64,000 nucleotides of DNA from Phycisphaeraceae bacterium (GTDB taxonomy: Bacteria; Planctomycetota; Phycisphaerae; Phycisphaerales; UBA1924), in NCBI GenBank assembly GCA_019636655.1, contig JAHBXB010000002.1, forward strand, positions 198,537-262,536. Direction: 5' to 3'. Below are positions 57,020-64,000 of this stretch, one piece after another. The notes below the pieces were generated by a model. That model made no database searches and was not told the origin of the DNA. It worked only from the letters and a program-made list of their open reading frames with translations. Numbering within the stretch: position 1 is the first letter of the stretch; every line of letters begins with the position of its first letter. The translations under genes and the position numbers were made by a program.

Positions 57020-57733
57020 GTGAAGACCGTCGACCAGGCCACCGCCGCACCCGCGTTCGTCCGCGCCGCAAGGCTGCGCGAGAACCGCCTCGCGATCCTC
57101 CAGGGGATCGTCTTCGGTGCCATGGCCGTCCTCGTCGCCTACTCCGCCGTCGTCGCCAAGCAGCTCCGGTCCACCTCCCGGATCGCCGCCCTCGTCGCCA
57201 TCGATCCCCCGCCCCCCAGCCTCACGCCCTCAAACCCCGCCATCCCGGCCGACCCGATCGTCGACCCCCTCGCCTCCGCTCCCGCCGACCCCGACCCGGC
57301 TGCCGCCGACTCCACCGACGCATCCTCCCTCCCGCCCGACACGCGCTGGTTCAACGGCCGCCCCCTCCGCCCCGCGCGCACCTACACCATGACCGTCACC
57401 GCCTACACCCCCGACGAGATCTCCTGCGGCCCCTTCGCCGACGGCATCACCGCCTCCCTCCACAGCGTCGAGACCAACGCCGGCAACCTCGTCGCCGCGG
57501 ACTCCCGCATCCTCCCCCTCGGCTCCATGGTCTCCGTCCCCGGCTACGACAACGACCGCGTCGTCCCCGTCCTCGATCGCGGCGGCAAGATCAAGGGCCA
57601 CCGCATCGACCTGCTCATGCGGACCAACGAAGAAGCCCGCCGCTGGGGCGTCAAGAAACTCCGCGTCACCGAGTGGGAATACGCCGACGGCCAACCCCCG
57701 GACGACTGGCGCAAAATCCGTGATTCCAAGTAA
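57020..57733 (+). CDS. Membrane-anchored 3D-domain protein (cell-wall type)
   Basis: 237 aa, GTG start. One N-terminal helix (ILQGIVFGAMAVLVAYSAVV), a Pro/Ala/Asp-rich linker (residues ~60-105), then a 3D domain with three conserved Asp: VAADSRILPLGSMVSVPGY, PVLDRGGKIKGHRIDLLM, and TAYTPDEISCGPFADG. 3D domains form a double-psi barrel related to the MltA lytic transglycosylase catalytic domain, so peptidoglycan binding or cleavage is likely. The linker would let the domain reach across the periplasm. Confidence 0.85.
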   Translation: MKTVDQATAAPAFVRAARLRENRLAILQGIVFGAMAVLVAYSAVVAKQLRSTSRIAALVAIDPPPPSLTPSNPAIPADPIVDPLASAPADPDPAAADSTDASSLPPDTRWFNGRPLRPARTYTMTVTAYTPDEISCGPFADGITASLHSVETNAGNLVAADSRILPLGSMVSVPGYDNDRVVPVLDRGGKIKGHRIDLLMRTNEEARRWGVKKLRVTEWEYADGQPPDDWRKIRDSK

Positions 57734-57775
57734 CGCGGCCGCCATCCATCGTGTACCTTCCCCGTAGAGGAGTTT

Positions 57776-57804
57776 GGGCCCGCGCTGGAAACAGCGCGGC
57801 GCCC
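57776..57804. other. GC-rich hairpin with GAAA tetraloop
   Basis: CCGCGCTG-GAAA-CAGCGCGG (57780-57799) is a perfect 8-bp stem closed by a GNRA tetraloop, extended by GGGC/GCCC with one bulge to 57776-57804. It lies between the 3D gene stop and the next gene. No T-run follows, so it could stabilise the 3D mRNA 3' end or act in the downstream leader. Confidence 0.4.
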
Positions 57805-57842
57805 GCTTGCCCTCCGCCCTTTCGCCCCTCATAGAGTCGCGC

Positions 57843-58670
57843 ATGAGCGACCCCGCCGCCGCCGCCGACCTCACCTGGCCCGCACTCCTCGCCCAGTGGA
57901 CCCAGTTCGCTCAGTCCTCCCTCGCCCTCCCGCGCAACGCCGAGGGTGACCGCTGGCGCGCCGCCGTCGCGCCCATCATCGCCCTCCAATCCCTCACCCA
58001 CGCCCTCGCCGACCTCGATCGCCTCGCCGGCGGCCCCGACCAGCGGGCCCTCGCCCTCGACACCGCCGACCTCCTCATCGCCCGCCACACCTCCGACCTC
58101 CACGCCCTGTGGCGCGGCGAACCCCTCCACCCCGAGATCGAGTCCATCATCTCCGACGCCCGCGCCGCCCGCGCCGCCGCGAAAGAGCGCGGCCTCGAAT
58201 GGCTCGTCGCATCCGACCGCCTCATCGCCGACCACCCCGCCGACCTCGTCGCCTCCCTCCTCGCCTCCGGCTTCGACGGTGACCTCATGCTCCCCGCTCC
58301 CGGCGTCCCCCTCTTCCCCACATGCCCCTGCGCGTTCCTCCGCGGCCGGCACGGATCCCCGCCCGACGACCACGCCATCACGCTCGTCGAACACCACCTC
58401 GCCCACACCCAGCCACACCGCCCCCGTGCCGCCGCGGTCAGCGGCCCCGCTCCCGTCCCGGGCCCTCGCATGGCCTACCGCCAGTTCGATTTCTCCAAGG
58501 GCGGCCCCGTTCGCGACGTCGTCTCCCCGATGTCCACCTCCCTCCCCGCCGGCCAGCCCCTCCTCCTCTGGGCGATCCAGAATGCCACCGCCCAACCCGT
58601 CCCCCTCCCCCTCCGCAGCGCCGTCGCCGAAAGCGAATCCGCGCCCGCACTTCCGGTCCTCTTCGAGTAG
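57843..58670 (+). CDS. Unknown protein, intact copy of a duplicated gene
   Basis: 275 aa from ATG 57843 (MSDPAAAADLTW). Mostly helical N-terminal half (LAQWTQFAQSSLALPRNAEGDRW; ALADLDRLAGGPDQR), then a more extended C-terminal half with DDHAITLVEHHLAHTQPH and RQFDFSKGGPVRD. No signal, membrane helix or known domain. Its last ~21 codons have a decayed near-copy at 59496-59562, so it was once one of a tandem pair. Very C-rich codons, like its + strand neighbours. Confidence 0.65.
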   Translation: MSDPAAAADLTWPALLAQWTQFAQSSLALPRNAEGDRWRAAVAPIIALQSLTHALADLDRLAGGPDQRALALDTADLLIARHTSDLHALWRGEPLHPEIESIISDARAARAAAKERGLEWLVASDRLIADHPADLVASLLASGFDGDLMLPAPGVPLFPTCPCAFLRGRHGSPPDDHAITLVEHHLAHTQPHRPRAAAVSGPAPVPGPRMAYRQFDFSKGGPVRDVVSPMSTSLPAGQPLLLWAIQNATAQPVPLPLRSAVAESESAPALPVLFE

Positions 58671-58775
58671 GCAGGCCCGCATCACGACCACCGCGTCAAC
58701 ACGCGGTCGCCCACGCACGAGGTACACTGGCCGAAACGCGCCGAGCCCCTCGCGAAGCACGCACCTGGAGGCGAA

Positions 58776-59486
58776 ATGGTCTGGACAATCTCGGCAATCG
58801 TCGTTGCAGGCATGGCGGTTGTCGCGTTCCTGATTCTGAGGAAACAAGCCGGCGGCGGCATCGGAAGCTACGGCGGTCTCCGCCGGCAGATCATCGATGA
58901 GTCCGCCGGCTTTGAGCCGCGTCCCAGCGCGCCCCCGCCGCGCCCTCCCGGTCTTGATACCCGCCTCCCGGCCGCCGTCGCGGCCACGCTGCGCCGCAGC
59001 TATCCACCCACCGATGAATCGTCTCACACGCTCTACGACTGCTGCAGCCAGGTCGTCGAGAGCATCCGCCGAGAACTTCAGTCAATCGACCCAGAGATCG
59101 ACTGGTTTGATCTCCTGACCCAGGCACGCCGAGCCGTCATACTGGCCGATATGCTCGAATCCGAGGTGAACAACGGGGGGTTCGACCAGTACTACCTGAA
59201 CTCCTCCGGCGACGGTGCCTCCCTCGCCCCCGCCGCCCTCCGTCTGCTCGGGCAAGAACAAGTGGCCAGGCTGGTCGACCGCGGCAACGCCGTGTTTCCC
59301 GGCGGCCCCCCCGCCGACCGCGCCGCCCGGCTCAAGCTGATGGGCGCTCTGGACGAGCAGGCCAAGGGCGTCTGGGAATCCCTCAACAAGGAGTTCTTCT
59401 CGCTCGATCTTCCCGCCGGCGGCCTGAGCGTCGGCGCCGCACCGTTCATCCTTGAACACGAATCCGAGTTCTTCCGATCCGCCTGA
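58776..59486 (+). CDS. DUF4375-domain membrane-anchored protein
   Basis: 236 aa; ribosome site GGAGG 4 bases before ATG. One N-terminal helix (TISAIVVAGMAVVAFLIL), a Pro-rich linker, then a domain with ESEVNNGGFDQYYLNSSGDGA, the signature of the DUF4375/DMP19 family, continuing to EHESEFFRSA. The family's function is unknown; some members are DNA-mimic-like regulators. It sits between the intact copy and the remnant of a duplicated gene, suggesting it entered by recombination there. Confidence 0.75.
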   Translation: MVWTISAIVVAGMAVVAFLILRKQAGGGIGSYGGLRRQIIDESAGFEPRPSAPPPRPPGLDTRLPAAVAATLRRSYPPTDESSHTLYDCCSQVVESIRRELQSIDPEIDWFDLLTQARRAVILADMLESEVNNGGFDQYYLNSSGDGASLAPAALRLLGQEQVARLVDRGNAVFPGGPPADRAARLKLMGALDEQAKGVWESLNKEFFSLDLPAGGLSVGAAPFILEHESEFFRSA

Positions 59487-59495
59487 CGACTTCGG

Positions 59496-59562
59496 CCTCC
59501 CCCTCCGCAGCGCCGTCGCCGAGAGCGAATCCGCGCCCGCACTCCCTGTCACGTTCGAATAA
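59496..59562 (+). pseudogene. Remnant 3' end of a paralogue of the 57.8-58.7 kb gene
   Basis: 67 bases align without gaps to 58604-58670, the end of the intact gene, with 8 mismatches by my count. Nearly all are synonymous (for example GAA/GAG, CTT/CTC, CCG/CCT, TAG/TAA), so both copies read LPLRSAVAESESAPALPV-x-FE then stop. Synonymous divergence indicates this once was a functional, selected tandem paralogue whose 5' part was lost; the DUF4375 gene now occupies the space between. Confidence 0.7.
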
Positions 59563-59571
59563 GGTACCGCG

Positions 59572-60675
59572 ATGTCCGGCGACCCCAGTTTCATGAACAA
59601 CGTCCCCGACCCCCTCCTGGCCGGCGCCGACCTGCCGACCTTCAAATACGCCCTCGAGGCCTCCACCGGCCCGGGCGTCAAGACGATCAGCAACAGCGTC
59701 GGCAAGGAGGCCACCGTCGAGCAACTCCCCATCTCAAAGGGGCTCGCCGGCGTGTCCATGGTCCTCGAACCCGGCGCCATGCGCGAACTCCACTGGCACG
59801 CCACCGCCGCCGAGTGGGCCTTCGTCATCAGCGGCCGTGTCCGCACCACCGTCATCACTCCCACCGGTGAAGCCGAGACCAACGATTTCAACCCCGGCGA
59901 CGTCTGGTACTTCCCCCGCGGCCACGGCCACATGATCCAGTGCCTCGGCGACACCCCCTGCGCCTTCATCCTCATCTTCGATAACGGCTACTTCTCCGAG
60001 TTCGGAACCTTCAGTATCTCCGACTGGATCGGACACATCCCGCGCCCCCTCCTCGCCAAGAACTTCGGCCTCCCCGAGTCCGCCTTCGAGAACTTCCCCA
60101 CCGGCGAGGTCTACTTCGCCCGCGGCGAGATCCCCCCCGCCGCCCAGTCCCTCCCCCTCCAGGGCCGCAGGCTCCCCCCGCTCACGCACAAGTACGAACT
60201 CCTCTCCCAGCCCCCGCACGCCGTCTTCAAAGGCGGCCGCGAGTGGCGCGTCGATGCCTCCCGCTTCCCCATCTCCACCACCGTCACCGGCGTCATCCTC
60301 GACCTCGACCCCGGCGCCCTCCGCGAACTCCACTGGCACCCCAACGCCGACGAATGGCAGTACGTCCTCGACGGCCGCATCAGCGTCACCATGTTCGGCT
60401 CCCACGGCCGTTACCGCGCCGAGACCCTCGACAAGGGCGACGTCGCCTACATCCCCTCCGGCTACGGCCACTCCATCGAGAACATCGGCGACCGCCCCTG
60501 CCGCATCCTCATCGGCTTCAACAGCGGAACCTACCAGGCGATCAACCTCTCCCAGTGGTTCGCCGGCAACCCCACCGACGTCCTCGCCACCAACTTCAAC
60601 AAGCCCGCCGCCCTCTTCGACAAGTTCCCCCGAAGCGACGTCTTCATCGCCTCCAAGGATGGGCCGCAGGCCTGA
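59572..60675 (+). CDS. oxdC: Oxalate decarboxylase-type bicupin
   Basis: 367 aa. Two cupin domains, each with a full Mn-binding set: ELHWHATAAEW plus GHGH (first), ELHWHPNADEW plus GYGH (second). Oxalate decarboxylase converts oxalate to formate and CO2. The lid between them reads YFSEFGTFSISDW: the catalytic Glu of the Bacillus SENST lid is kept (SE-x-x-T), favouring decarboxylase over oxidase activity, but the Asn and Ser are changed. No signal peptide, so cytoplasmic. The gene begins 9 bases after the remnant stop. Confidence 0.88.
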   Translation: MSGDPSFMNNVPDPLLAGADLPTFKYALEASTGPGVKTISNSVGKEATVEQLPISKGLAGVSMVLEPGAMRELHWHATAAEWAFVISGRVRTTVITPTGEAETNDFNPGDVWYFPRGHGHMIQCLGDTPCAFILIFDNGYFSEFGTFSISDWIGHIPRPLLAKNFGLPESAFENFPTGEVYFARGEIPPAAQSLPLQGRRLPPLTHKYELLSQPPHAVFKGGREWRVDASRFPISTTVTGVILDLDPGALRELHWHPNADEWQYVLDGRISVTMFGSHGRYRAETLDKGDVAYIPSGYGHSIENIGDRPCRILIGFNSGTYQAINLSQWFAGNPTDVLATNFNKPAALFDKFPRSDVFIASKDGPQA

Positions 60676-60735
60676 TCTGCGACAAAGATCGCTTGGATGG
60701 CATTCTGCACCTCGAATCTGAGCAAGGGCACCTCC

Positions 60736-61713
60736 ATGGCATGGCGCACCATTACCTGCGACAGTATTTCTGAAACTTGCACGAGATTGCATGCGATGGC
60801 ACTAAGGGACACACTTGCCTTTAGGGGAGAATCTCGTTACAACGATACTATCTTCCCAAGTATTGATAGAGTTATATCGACAGATGCATCATACCTTAGG
60901 CGACTATCTCTTGAACGAGATGCGATTAATGAATTCACTATATTTGCCAAAGCCATGCTTCCTTGGCATCAAGCCGAGTGCCTGCATCGCGACTTTGACC
61001 GCCTCACTCTGATGCAGCACTACCGCGCGCCTACACGACTCGTCGATTGGACCAATTCGCCCTGGGTTGCGGCCTTCTTTGCATGTGCCTCGGACCCCGG
61101 AGAAGATGGGATTGTTCGCGTTTTTGATCAGACCCCGCTCTACGAGAAGTTCAAACCGGAGTACGGAGACATTGCTACAACGCTTCAATTCGGATCTGAT
61201 CTAGATGTGGGAAAACTACTATTTCGCCATCCATCACTTAATTGGATAGCGACCGTGACTCCACCCGTCACTGACCAGCGGATGCTGGCACAACAAGCCT
61301 TTTTTTCAATTGCAGGAACGTTGGCAACGGATCACGGCGTGCTATTGGACAGCGCCATAGAGGATTCGTCAGACGAATTCTCGAAGGTGCTCGTTCGCAT
61401 TCCGGCACTCATGAAGCCGGACATGTTGAAGCAACTCCATCGAACAAACATCACTGCTGCGACGCTGTTTCCTGGAATGGATGGAATTGGATGGCACATT
61501 GAGCAGACAATCAAGATCAGGCCACTTGATGCACGGACGTCCGCTATTGATTCATTGGACGGCCCCCGCATCTATCTCGGACAGGAGACTATGAGACGGA
61601 TAGCCGCTACTCGAGGCGGAGGGCGCGTGTTTAAACGAATGTACTCCCAAAATCGCATCGACCACCCACCCACCGCCGCCGAAGCTCCTCCCGCCCACCC
61701 CGTGCAAGAATAG
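60736..61713 (+). CDS. FRG-domain protein in an AT-rich island
   Basis: 325 aa from ATG 60736 (AAGGG 8 bases upstream). FRG domain: LAFRGESRYND near the N terminus and the hallmark LMQHYRAPTRLVDWTNSPWVAAFFACASD. The rest is unrecognised. Base composition is foreign: the line 60841-60900 has 22 G/C of 60 by my count, against well over 60% in neighbours. The last ~18 codons (after about 61650) revert to host-like C-rich sequence with Pro/Ala runs, as if the frame reads through a junction. Function unknown; FRG genes often sit in mobile or defence neighbourhoods. Confidence 0.8.
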   Translation: MAWRTITCDSISETCTRLHAMALRDTLAFRGESRYNDTIFPSIDRVISTDASYLRRLSLERDAINEFTIFAKAMLPWHQAECLHRDFDRLTLMQHYRAPTRLVDWTNSPWVAAFFACASDPGEDGIVRVFDQTPLYEKFKPEYGDIATTLQFGSDLDVGKLLFRHPSLNWIATVTPPVTDQRMLAQQAFFSIAGTLATDHGVLLDSAIEDSSDEFSKVLVRIPALMKPDMLKQLHRTNITAATLFPGMDGIGWHIEQTIKIRPLDARTSAIDSLDGPRIYLGQETMRRIAATRGGGRVFKRMYSQNRIDHPPTAAEAPPAHPVQE

Positions 61714-61730
61714 CCAGGCCGCGTGCTCCT

Positions 61731-61928
61731 ATGACCACCTGGGAACCTGCCACCGAAGCCGAAAAGCAGGCCATCCGCCACCTGCTCGACCAACTCCGCC
61801 GCGCCGGCATCGAGCCCCCGCCCCTCCCCGCCTCGGCGCTCTCCGCGAGCGACCTCGCCGACCTCACGCGGCGGGACGCCGGCCCCCTCACCACCCAACT
61901 CCGCGAGGCGCTGCGCGACGGCCAGTGA
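61731..61928 (+). CDS. Small soluble protein of unknown function
   Basis: 65 aa: MTTWEPATEAEKQAIRHLLD then a Pro-rich turn and LTTQLREALRDGQ. Helical and charged, no cysteine, signal or membrane helix. Follows the FRG gene by 17 bases on the same strand with host-like composition. Codon bias supports coding; family unknown. Confidence 0.5.
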   Translation: MTTWEPATEAEKQAIRHLLDQLRRAGIEPPPLPASALSASDLADLTRRDAGPLTTQLREALRDGQ

Positions 61929-61967
61929 TTGCCGAAGCGCCGACCCACCGCGCCCGCCACCACCCGC

Positions 61968-62369
61968 TCACAACCGGATCGGAATCAGCGCCCGCAGCCG
62001 CGGCTCCCGCAGGTACAACCCCAGCCACGCCACCACCGCAAGCCCCGCCTGCACGATGAACGGCTCCTCCAGCCGGACATGCGTCGCGATCGCGCCCCCC
62101 ATGTACCCCGTCAGCAGGATCGCCCCGACCACCGCCGTCCGCGGGATCAGATACACCACCACGCACGCCAACTCCAGGATCCCCAGCGGTACCGCCAGTT
62201 TCAGCGGCCACCCCAGGTGCTCAAACCCCTTCGCCACCTCCTCGTTCGGCATGAACTTCATCAGCGCGCTGAACGCCAGCAGCGGCGCAACCGCCACGCT
62301 CAGAATCCACCCGGTCCAGAACGCCGCCTTCGACGGCCGCGCTGCGCCCGATCCAGTTCCCATGGCCAT
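61968..62369 (-). CDS. DoxX-like membrane protein
   Basis: 133 aa from ATG 62369 (MAMGTGSGAARPS); the frame upstream is low-complexity. Four membrane helices (AFWTGWILSVAVAPLLAFSA; LKLAVPLGILELACVVVYLI; TAVVGAILLTGYMGGAIATHV; VQAGLAVVAWLGLYL) with the DoxX-type KF...P-N-E after helix 1 and LGILEL in helix 2. DoxX-family proteins are quinone- or redox-associated in some bacteria; no specific role can be read here. Confidence 0.8.
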   Translation of the reverse strand: MAMGTGSGAARPSKAAFWTGWILSVAVAPLLAFSALMKFMPNEEVAKGFEHLGWPLKLAVPLGILELACVVVYLIPRTAVVGAILLTGYMGGAIATHVRLEEPFIVQAGLAVVAWLGLYLREPRLRALIPIRL

Positions 62370-62490
62370 GTACGCCTCCCGATTCGTCGTGAACCTCACA
62401 CCACACCCAATCGCCCACACACCTGTTACATCGATCAACACAGAGCCTACCCAATGCCCGCACCCGCGCGGCCAGGAGATACGACTGAAT

Positions 62491-62674
62491 GGTGGGGCAG
62501 GCGTCCCGCCTACCCGAGCCCCAGCCCCCGCGGCTCCTGCCCCCCCTTGGAGCGCACGCCCGTTGCCAGGCGGCGCCGCGAGCCCAAGGCGAGCAAGCCC
62601 CTGGAAGGCCCCTCTGTGGCGGCGACTGCCCGTGCTTCCAAGCAGGGGGTGCCGGGGGGCAGCAGCCCCCTGGC
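62491..62674. repeat. REP-like GC-rich hairpin pair in a gene gap
   Basis: Within the 419-base gap between the DoxX and next gene. First hairpin: GGG-C-AGGCG / TCC loop / CGCCT-A-CCC (62495-62515, one mismatch). Second: nine-pair stem GCCGGGGGG / CCCCCCTGGC-type (62651-62674, one G-T, 6-base loop). Between them is CGTGCTTCCAAGCAGGG, also palindromic. The phrase around GGGGCAGGCGTCCCGCCT looks like a dispersed intergenic element; copy number cannot be checked here. Confidence 0.5.
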
Positions 62675-62752
62675 ATTGCATCTCCACCACATCACACAAC
62701 CCAAGCCCCACCCACCACTTGCGACATTTTCTACATTCCTATCAAAACCCTA

Positions 62753-62780
62753 TTGACACACCGTCAAAAACCCGTATCCT
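62753..62780 (+). promoter_or_regulatory. Strong sigma-70-type promoter with overlapping palindrome
   Basis: TTGACA (62753-62758), 16-base spacer, TATCCT (62775-62780). The predicted start is about 62787, 2 bases before ATG 62789, so the mRNA would be nearly leaderless. TTGAC-ACACC-GTCAA (62753-62767) is a perfect 5-bp inverted repeat covering the -35 and is a candidate operator. Confidence 0.6.
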
Positions 62781-62788
62781 GCACAGTC

Positions 62789-63433
62789 ATGCTCAACCTC
62801 CCCTCCTCCTTCAACCCCTCACTCGACCTCGCGGCCAAGATCCTCGACTCCGTCACCGACCCCACCCTCACCCTCCGCGACGTCGCCGACCTCCACCACA
62901 CCACCGTCGAGGCCCTCGTCCTCTGGTTCGCCGAGCCTGAGATCGCTGAACGGCTGGACCACATCGAGTCCACCATCGCCCGCCGCACCCGCATCGTCGC
63001 CTCCAACTTCCTCCCCGCGGCCACCATCGCGCTGGGCCGCTCCATCGACGAGCACAACGCCGACGAATCCCACTTCCCCGTCCGCCCCGGCGACCAGCGA
63101 GGGTTAGAACTCCGCCGCCGCTCCCGAGAAACCGCCCGCCGCGCCGCCGCCCTCCTGCTTCGCCTCGCCAACTTCACCCCAGGCCCGCGCCGCCACGCCT
63201 TCACGAACCACACTCCCCCACCGCCCCCGACCGTCCCCTCCACGACACCGCCCCCAGCGCAACACCACCCAGCACCTCCAATCCCCGTCTCCTCCCCCGC
63301 GCACGCCCCTCAACCCTCCGAATCCACGGCCACCATTCCAGCATCTCCCCGGCTCACATTCAGCCCCGAGCCCCACCTCGCCCGCTTCTCCCCAGCCTTC
63401 CCGCAACCCACCCCGCGCGCCGGCGGCCCCTGA
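62789..63433 (+). CDS. Unknown protein with helical N-terminal domain and Pro-rich tail
   Basis: 214 aa from ATG 62789, set by the promoter just upstream; longer frames start in the repeat gap. Residues 1-130 are helical: LTLRDVADLHHTTVEALVLWF could be a helix-turn-helix-like element, followed by AERLDHIESTIARRTRIVASNF. The last ~75 residues are Pro/Ala/Ser-rich and probably disordered. Possible DNA-binding regulator, perhaps acting on its own palindromic operator; family not recognised. Confidence 0.6.
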   Translation: MLNLPSSFNPSLDLAAKILDSVTDPTLTLRDVADLHHTTVEALVLWFAEPEIAERLDHIESTIARRTRIVASNFLPAATIALGRSIDEHNADESHFPVRPGDQRGLELRRRSRETARRAAALLLRLANFTPGPRRHAFTNHTPPPPPTVPSTTPPPAQHHPAPPIPVSSPAHAPQPSESTATIPASPRLTFSPEPHLARFSPAFPQPTPRAGGP

Positions 63434-63448
63434 CCCCGACAAATGCAC

Positions 63449-63562
63449 AAGGCCGCGATCCCGTGCGTGACTCGGGAGCGCGGCCTTGCGTCGGAGGATC
63501 CGGCCCTCATGCTCCGCCACGGGTGCCGGGAGGAGACTTGCCCGGCACGGGCGACGGATCCT
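63449..63562. ncRNA. Structured intergenic region, possible small RNA or double terminator
   Basis: Between convergent genes. Hairpin 1: AAGGCCGCG (63449-63457), one bulge, TCCCG / CGGGA, one bulge, CGCGGCCTT (63479-63487). Element 2: AGGATCC (63495-63501) pairs with GGATCCT (63556-63562) and encloses GTGCCGGG (63523-63530) / CCCGGCAC (63541-63548) with a 10-base loop. Four perfect stems in 114 bases is far more than chance expects. No T-run, so ordinary intrinsic termination is not proven; strand unknown. Confidence 0.4.
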
Positions 63563-63599
63563 GGGGGAGCGGAACGTAATGGTTGATAATCCTGTCGGC

Positions 63600-63872
63600 C
63601 TACTCCTGGCCCCCACCCGCCTGCTTCTCCAGCAGTTTGCGGAGGTACTGGTTTTCCCGGCGAGTAGCCTCAAGGTCGAACACGAGGTACTTGACGCTCA
63701 GCCGCAGGTAGTCGAGCGACTCCTGCAGCTCGGTCACCGTCTTGTTCATCCGCGAGTGGCGGTCCCGCGCATCGTCCGCGAGGCGATGGAGCTGCTCGCG
63801 CTCCGGAGCCGGGAGGTGGTTGATCTGCTCAATCAACTCCGAGAGTTTCGCCTGGAAATCCTGCTCGTTCAT
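63600..63872 (-). CDS. Small coiled-coil protein
   Basis: 90 aa from ATG 63872 (MNEQDFQAKLSELIEQINHL). The whole chain is a charged coiled coil: MNKTVTELQESLDYLRLSVKYLVFDLEATRRENQYLRKLLEKQ, ending GGGQE. The frame continues upstream to 63980 in less typical sequence. No enzyme motif or signal; heptads and the YL/KYLVF patch suggest oligomerisation or protein binding. Upstream sequence to the window end (63873-64000) holds no recognised element. Confidence 0.7.
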   Translation of the reverse strand: MNEQDFQAKLSELIEQINHLPAPEREQLHRLADDARDRHSRMNKTVTELQESLDYLRLSVKYLVFDLEATRRENQYLRKLLEKQAGGGQE

Positions 63873-64000
63873 GGTCGGCTCCGTGTCTTGGCGGTTGTCG
63901 ACCCCGCGTCCATCGCGAGGACGCAGGACATGAAACAACCGCCGGGCCCCGGAAGCAGGGATCCCGTGCCAACGCCCCAACGTTCGATAAAACCGCCCGC

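Noticed and set aside
63104-63673. 189-codon - strand frame across the structured gap
   Set aside because: Crosses the hairpins and mirrors the + strand gene's 3' end; Arg/Gly-rich with no coding signature.

Overview
The window is GC-rich chromosomal DNA from a Gram-negative-type bacterium, most likely a planctomycete and probably class Phycisphaerae. Pointers are a giant secreted S8 protease that opens with an LEPR-XLL-like motif (ETLESRVLL), an Ig/LamG surface protein ending in a dockerin-like Ca-binding pair, many small membrane proteins with the C-x2-C-x-YDLR...CPECG zinc-ribbon signature, a Kdo transferase (an LPS-type envelope), a tricorn-like protease and an oxalate-decarboxylase bicupin. 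The lineage call is inference from gene content. No rRNA, CRISPR array, phage or complete insertion sequence was seen.

Layout. 0-5 kb: J-domain protein, exported FKBP isomerase, malate dehydrogenase, Ig/LamG surface protein. 5.2-7 kb (+): tRNA-Ser(GCT), tRNA-Val(TAC), waaA. 7-12.3 kb (-): a translation/nucleotide operon read as tRNA-Gln, glmU-like, prs, rplY, pth, rpsF, ssb, rplI, closed by a strong terminator; rpsR is missing from its usual place. 12.5-16.9 kb (-): tRNA-Lys, SNF2 helicase and an overlapping SWIM zinc-finger protein. 17-26.3 kb: divergent S8 protease and tricorn-like protease. 26.3-33 kb (-): CvpA-like protein, a membrane-anchored GspE/PilB relative with a degraded ATPase site, pilT, MacB-type permease. 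33.3-48.1 kb (-): a densely packed run of lipoprotein/ECF sigma/anti-sigma, uvrB/uvrA with a small membrane protein between, two zinc-ribbon membrane proteins around a TlpA-like thioredoxin, an ABC exporter pair and gcvH. 48.2-53.4 kb (+): TIM-barrel protein, cmk, zinc-ribbon/beta-propeller protein, zinc-ribbon protein, plsC, DUF1328. 53.4-56.7 kb (-): ClC channel, TSUP transporter, MntA/HepT toxin-antitoxin pair. 57-64 kb: 3D-domain protein, an unknown gene with a decayed second copy of its 3' end, DUF4375 protein, oxalate decarboxylase, an AT-rich FRG-domain gene that looks acquired, DoxX protein, a possibly leaderless unknown gene, a structured intergenic region and a coiled-coil protein.

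Stop/start overlaps of 4 bases (ATGA or GTGA) are common and mark translationally coupled genes: DnaJ/FKBP, glmU/prs, SNF2/SWIM, lipoprotein/sigma/anti-sigma, uvrB/small protein, TIM barrel/cmk. At the largest scale the + strand goes from G-rich (left third) to C-rich (right half) whichever way the genes point, which suggests a replication-strand switch inside the window.

The items most worth a second look are the degraded GspE paralogue beside pilT, the lipoprotein-sigma-anti-sigma unit, the FRG island, the gene remnant at 59.5 kb, the structured gap at 63.45-63.56 kb, and the promoter/palindrome at 62.75 kb that points to a leaderless transcript.
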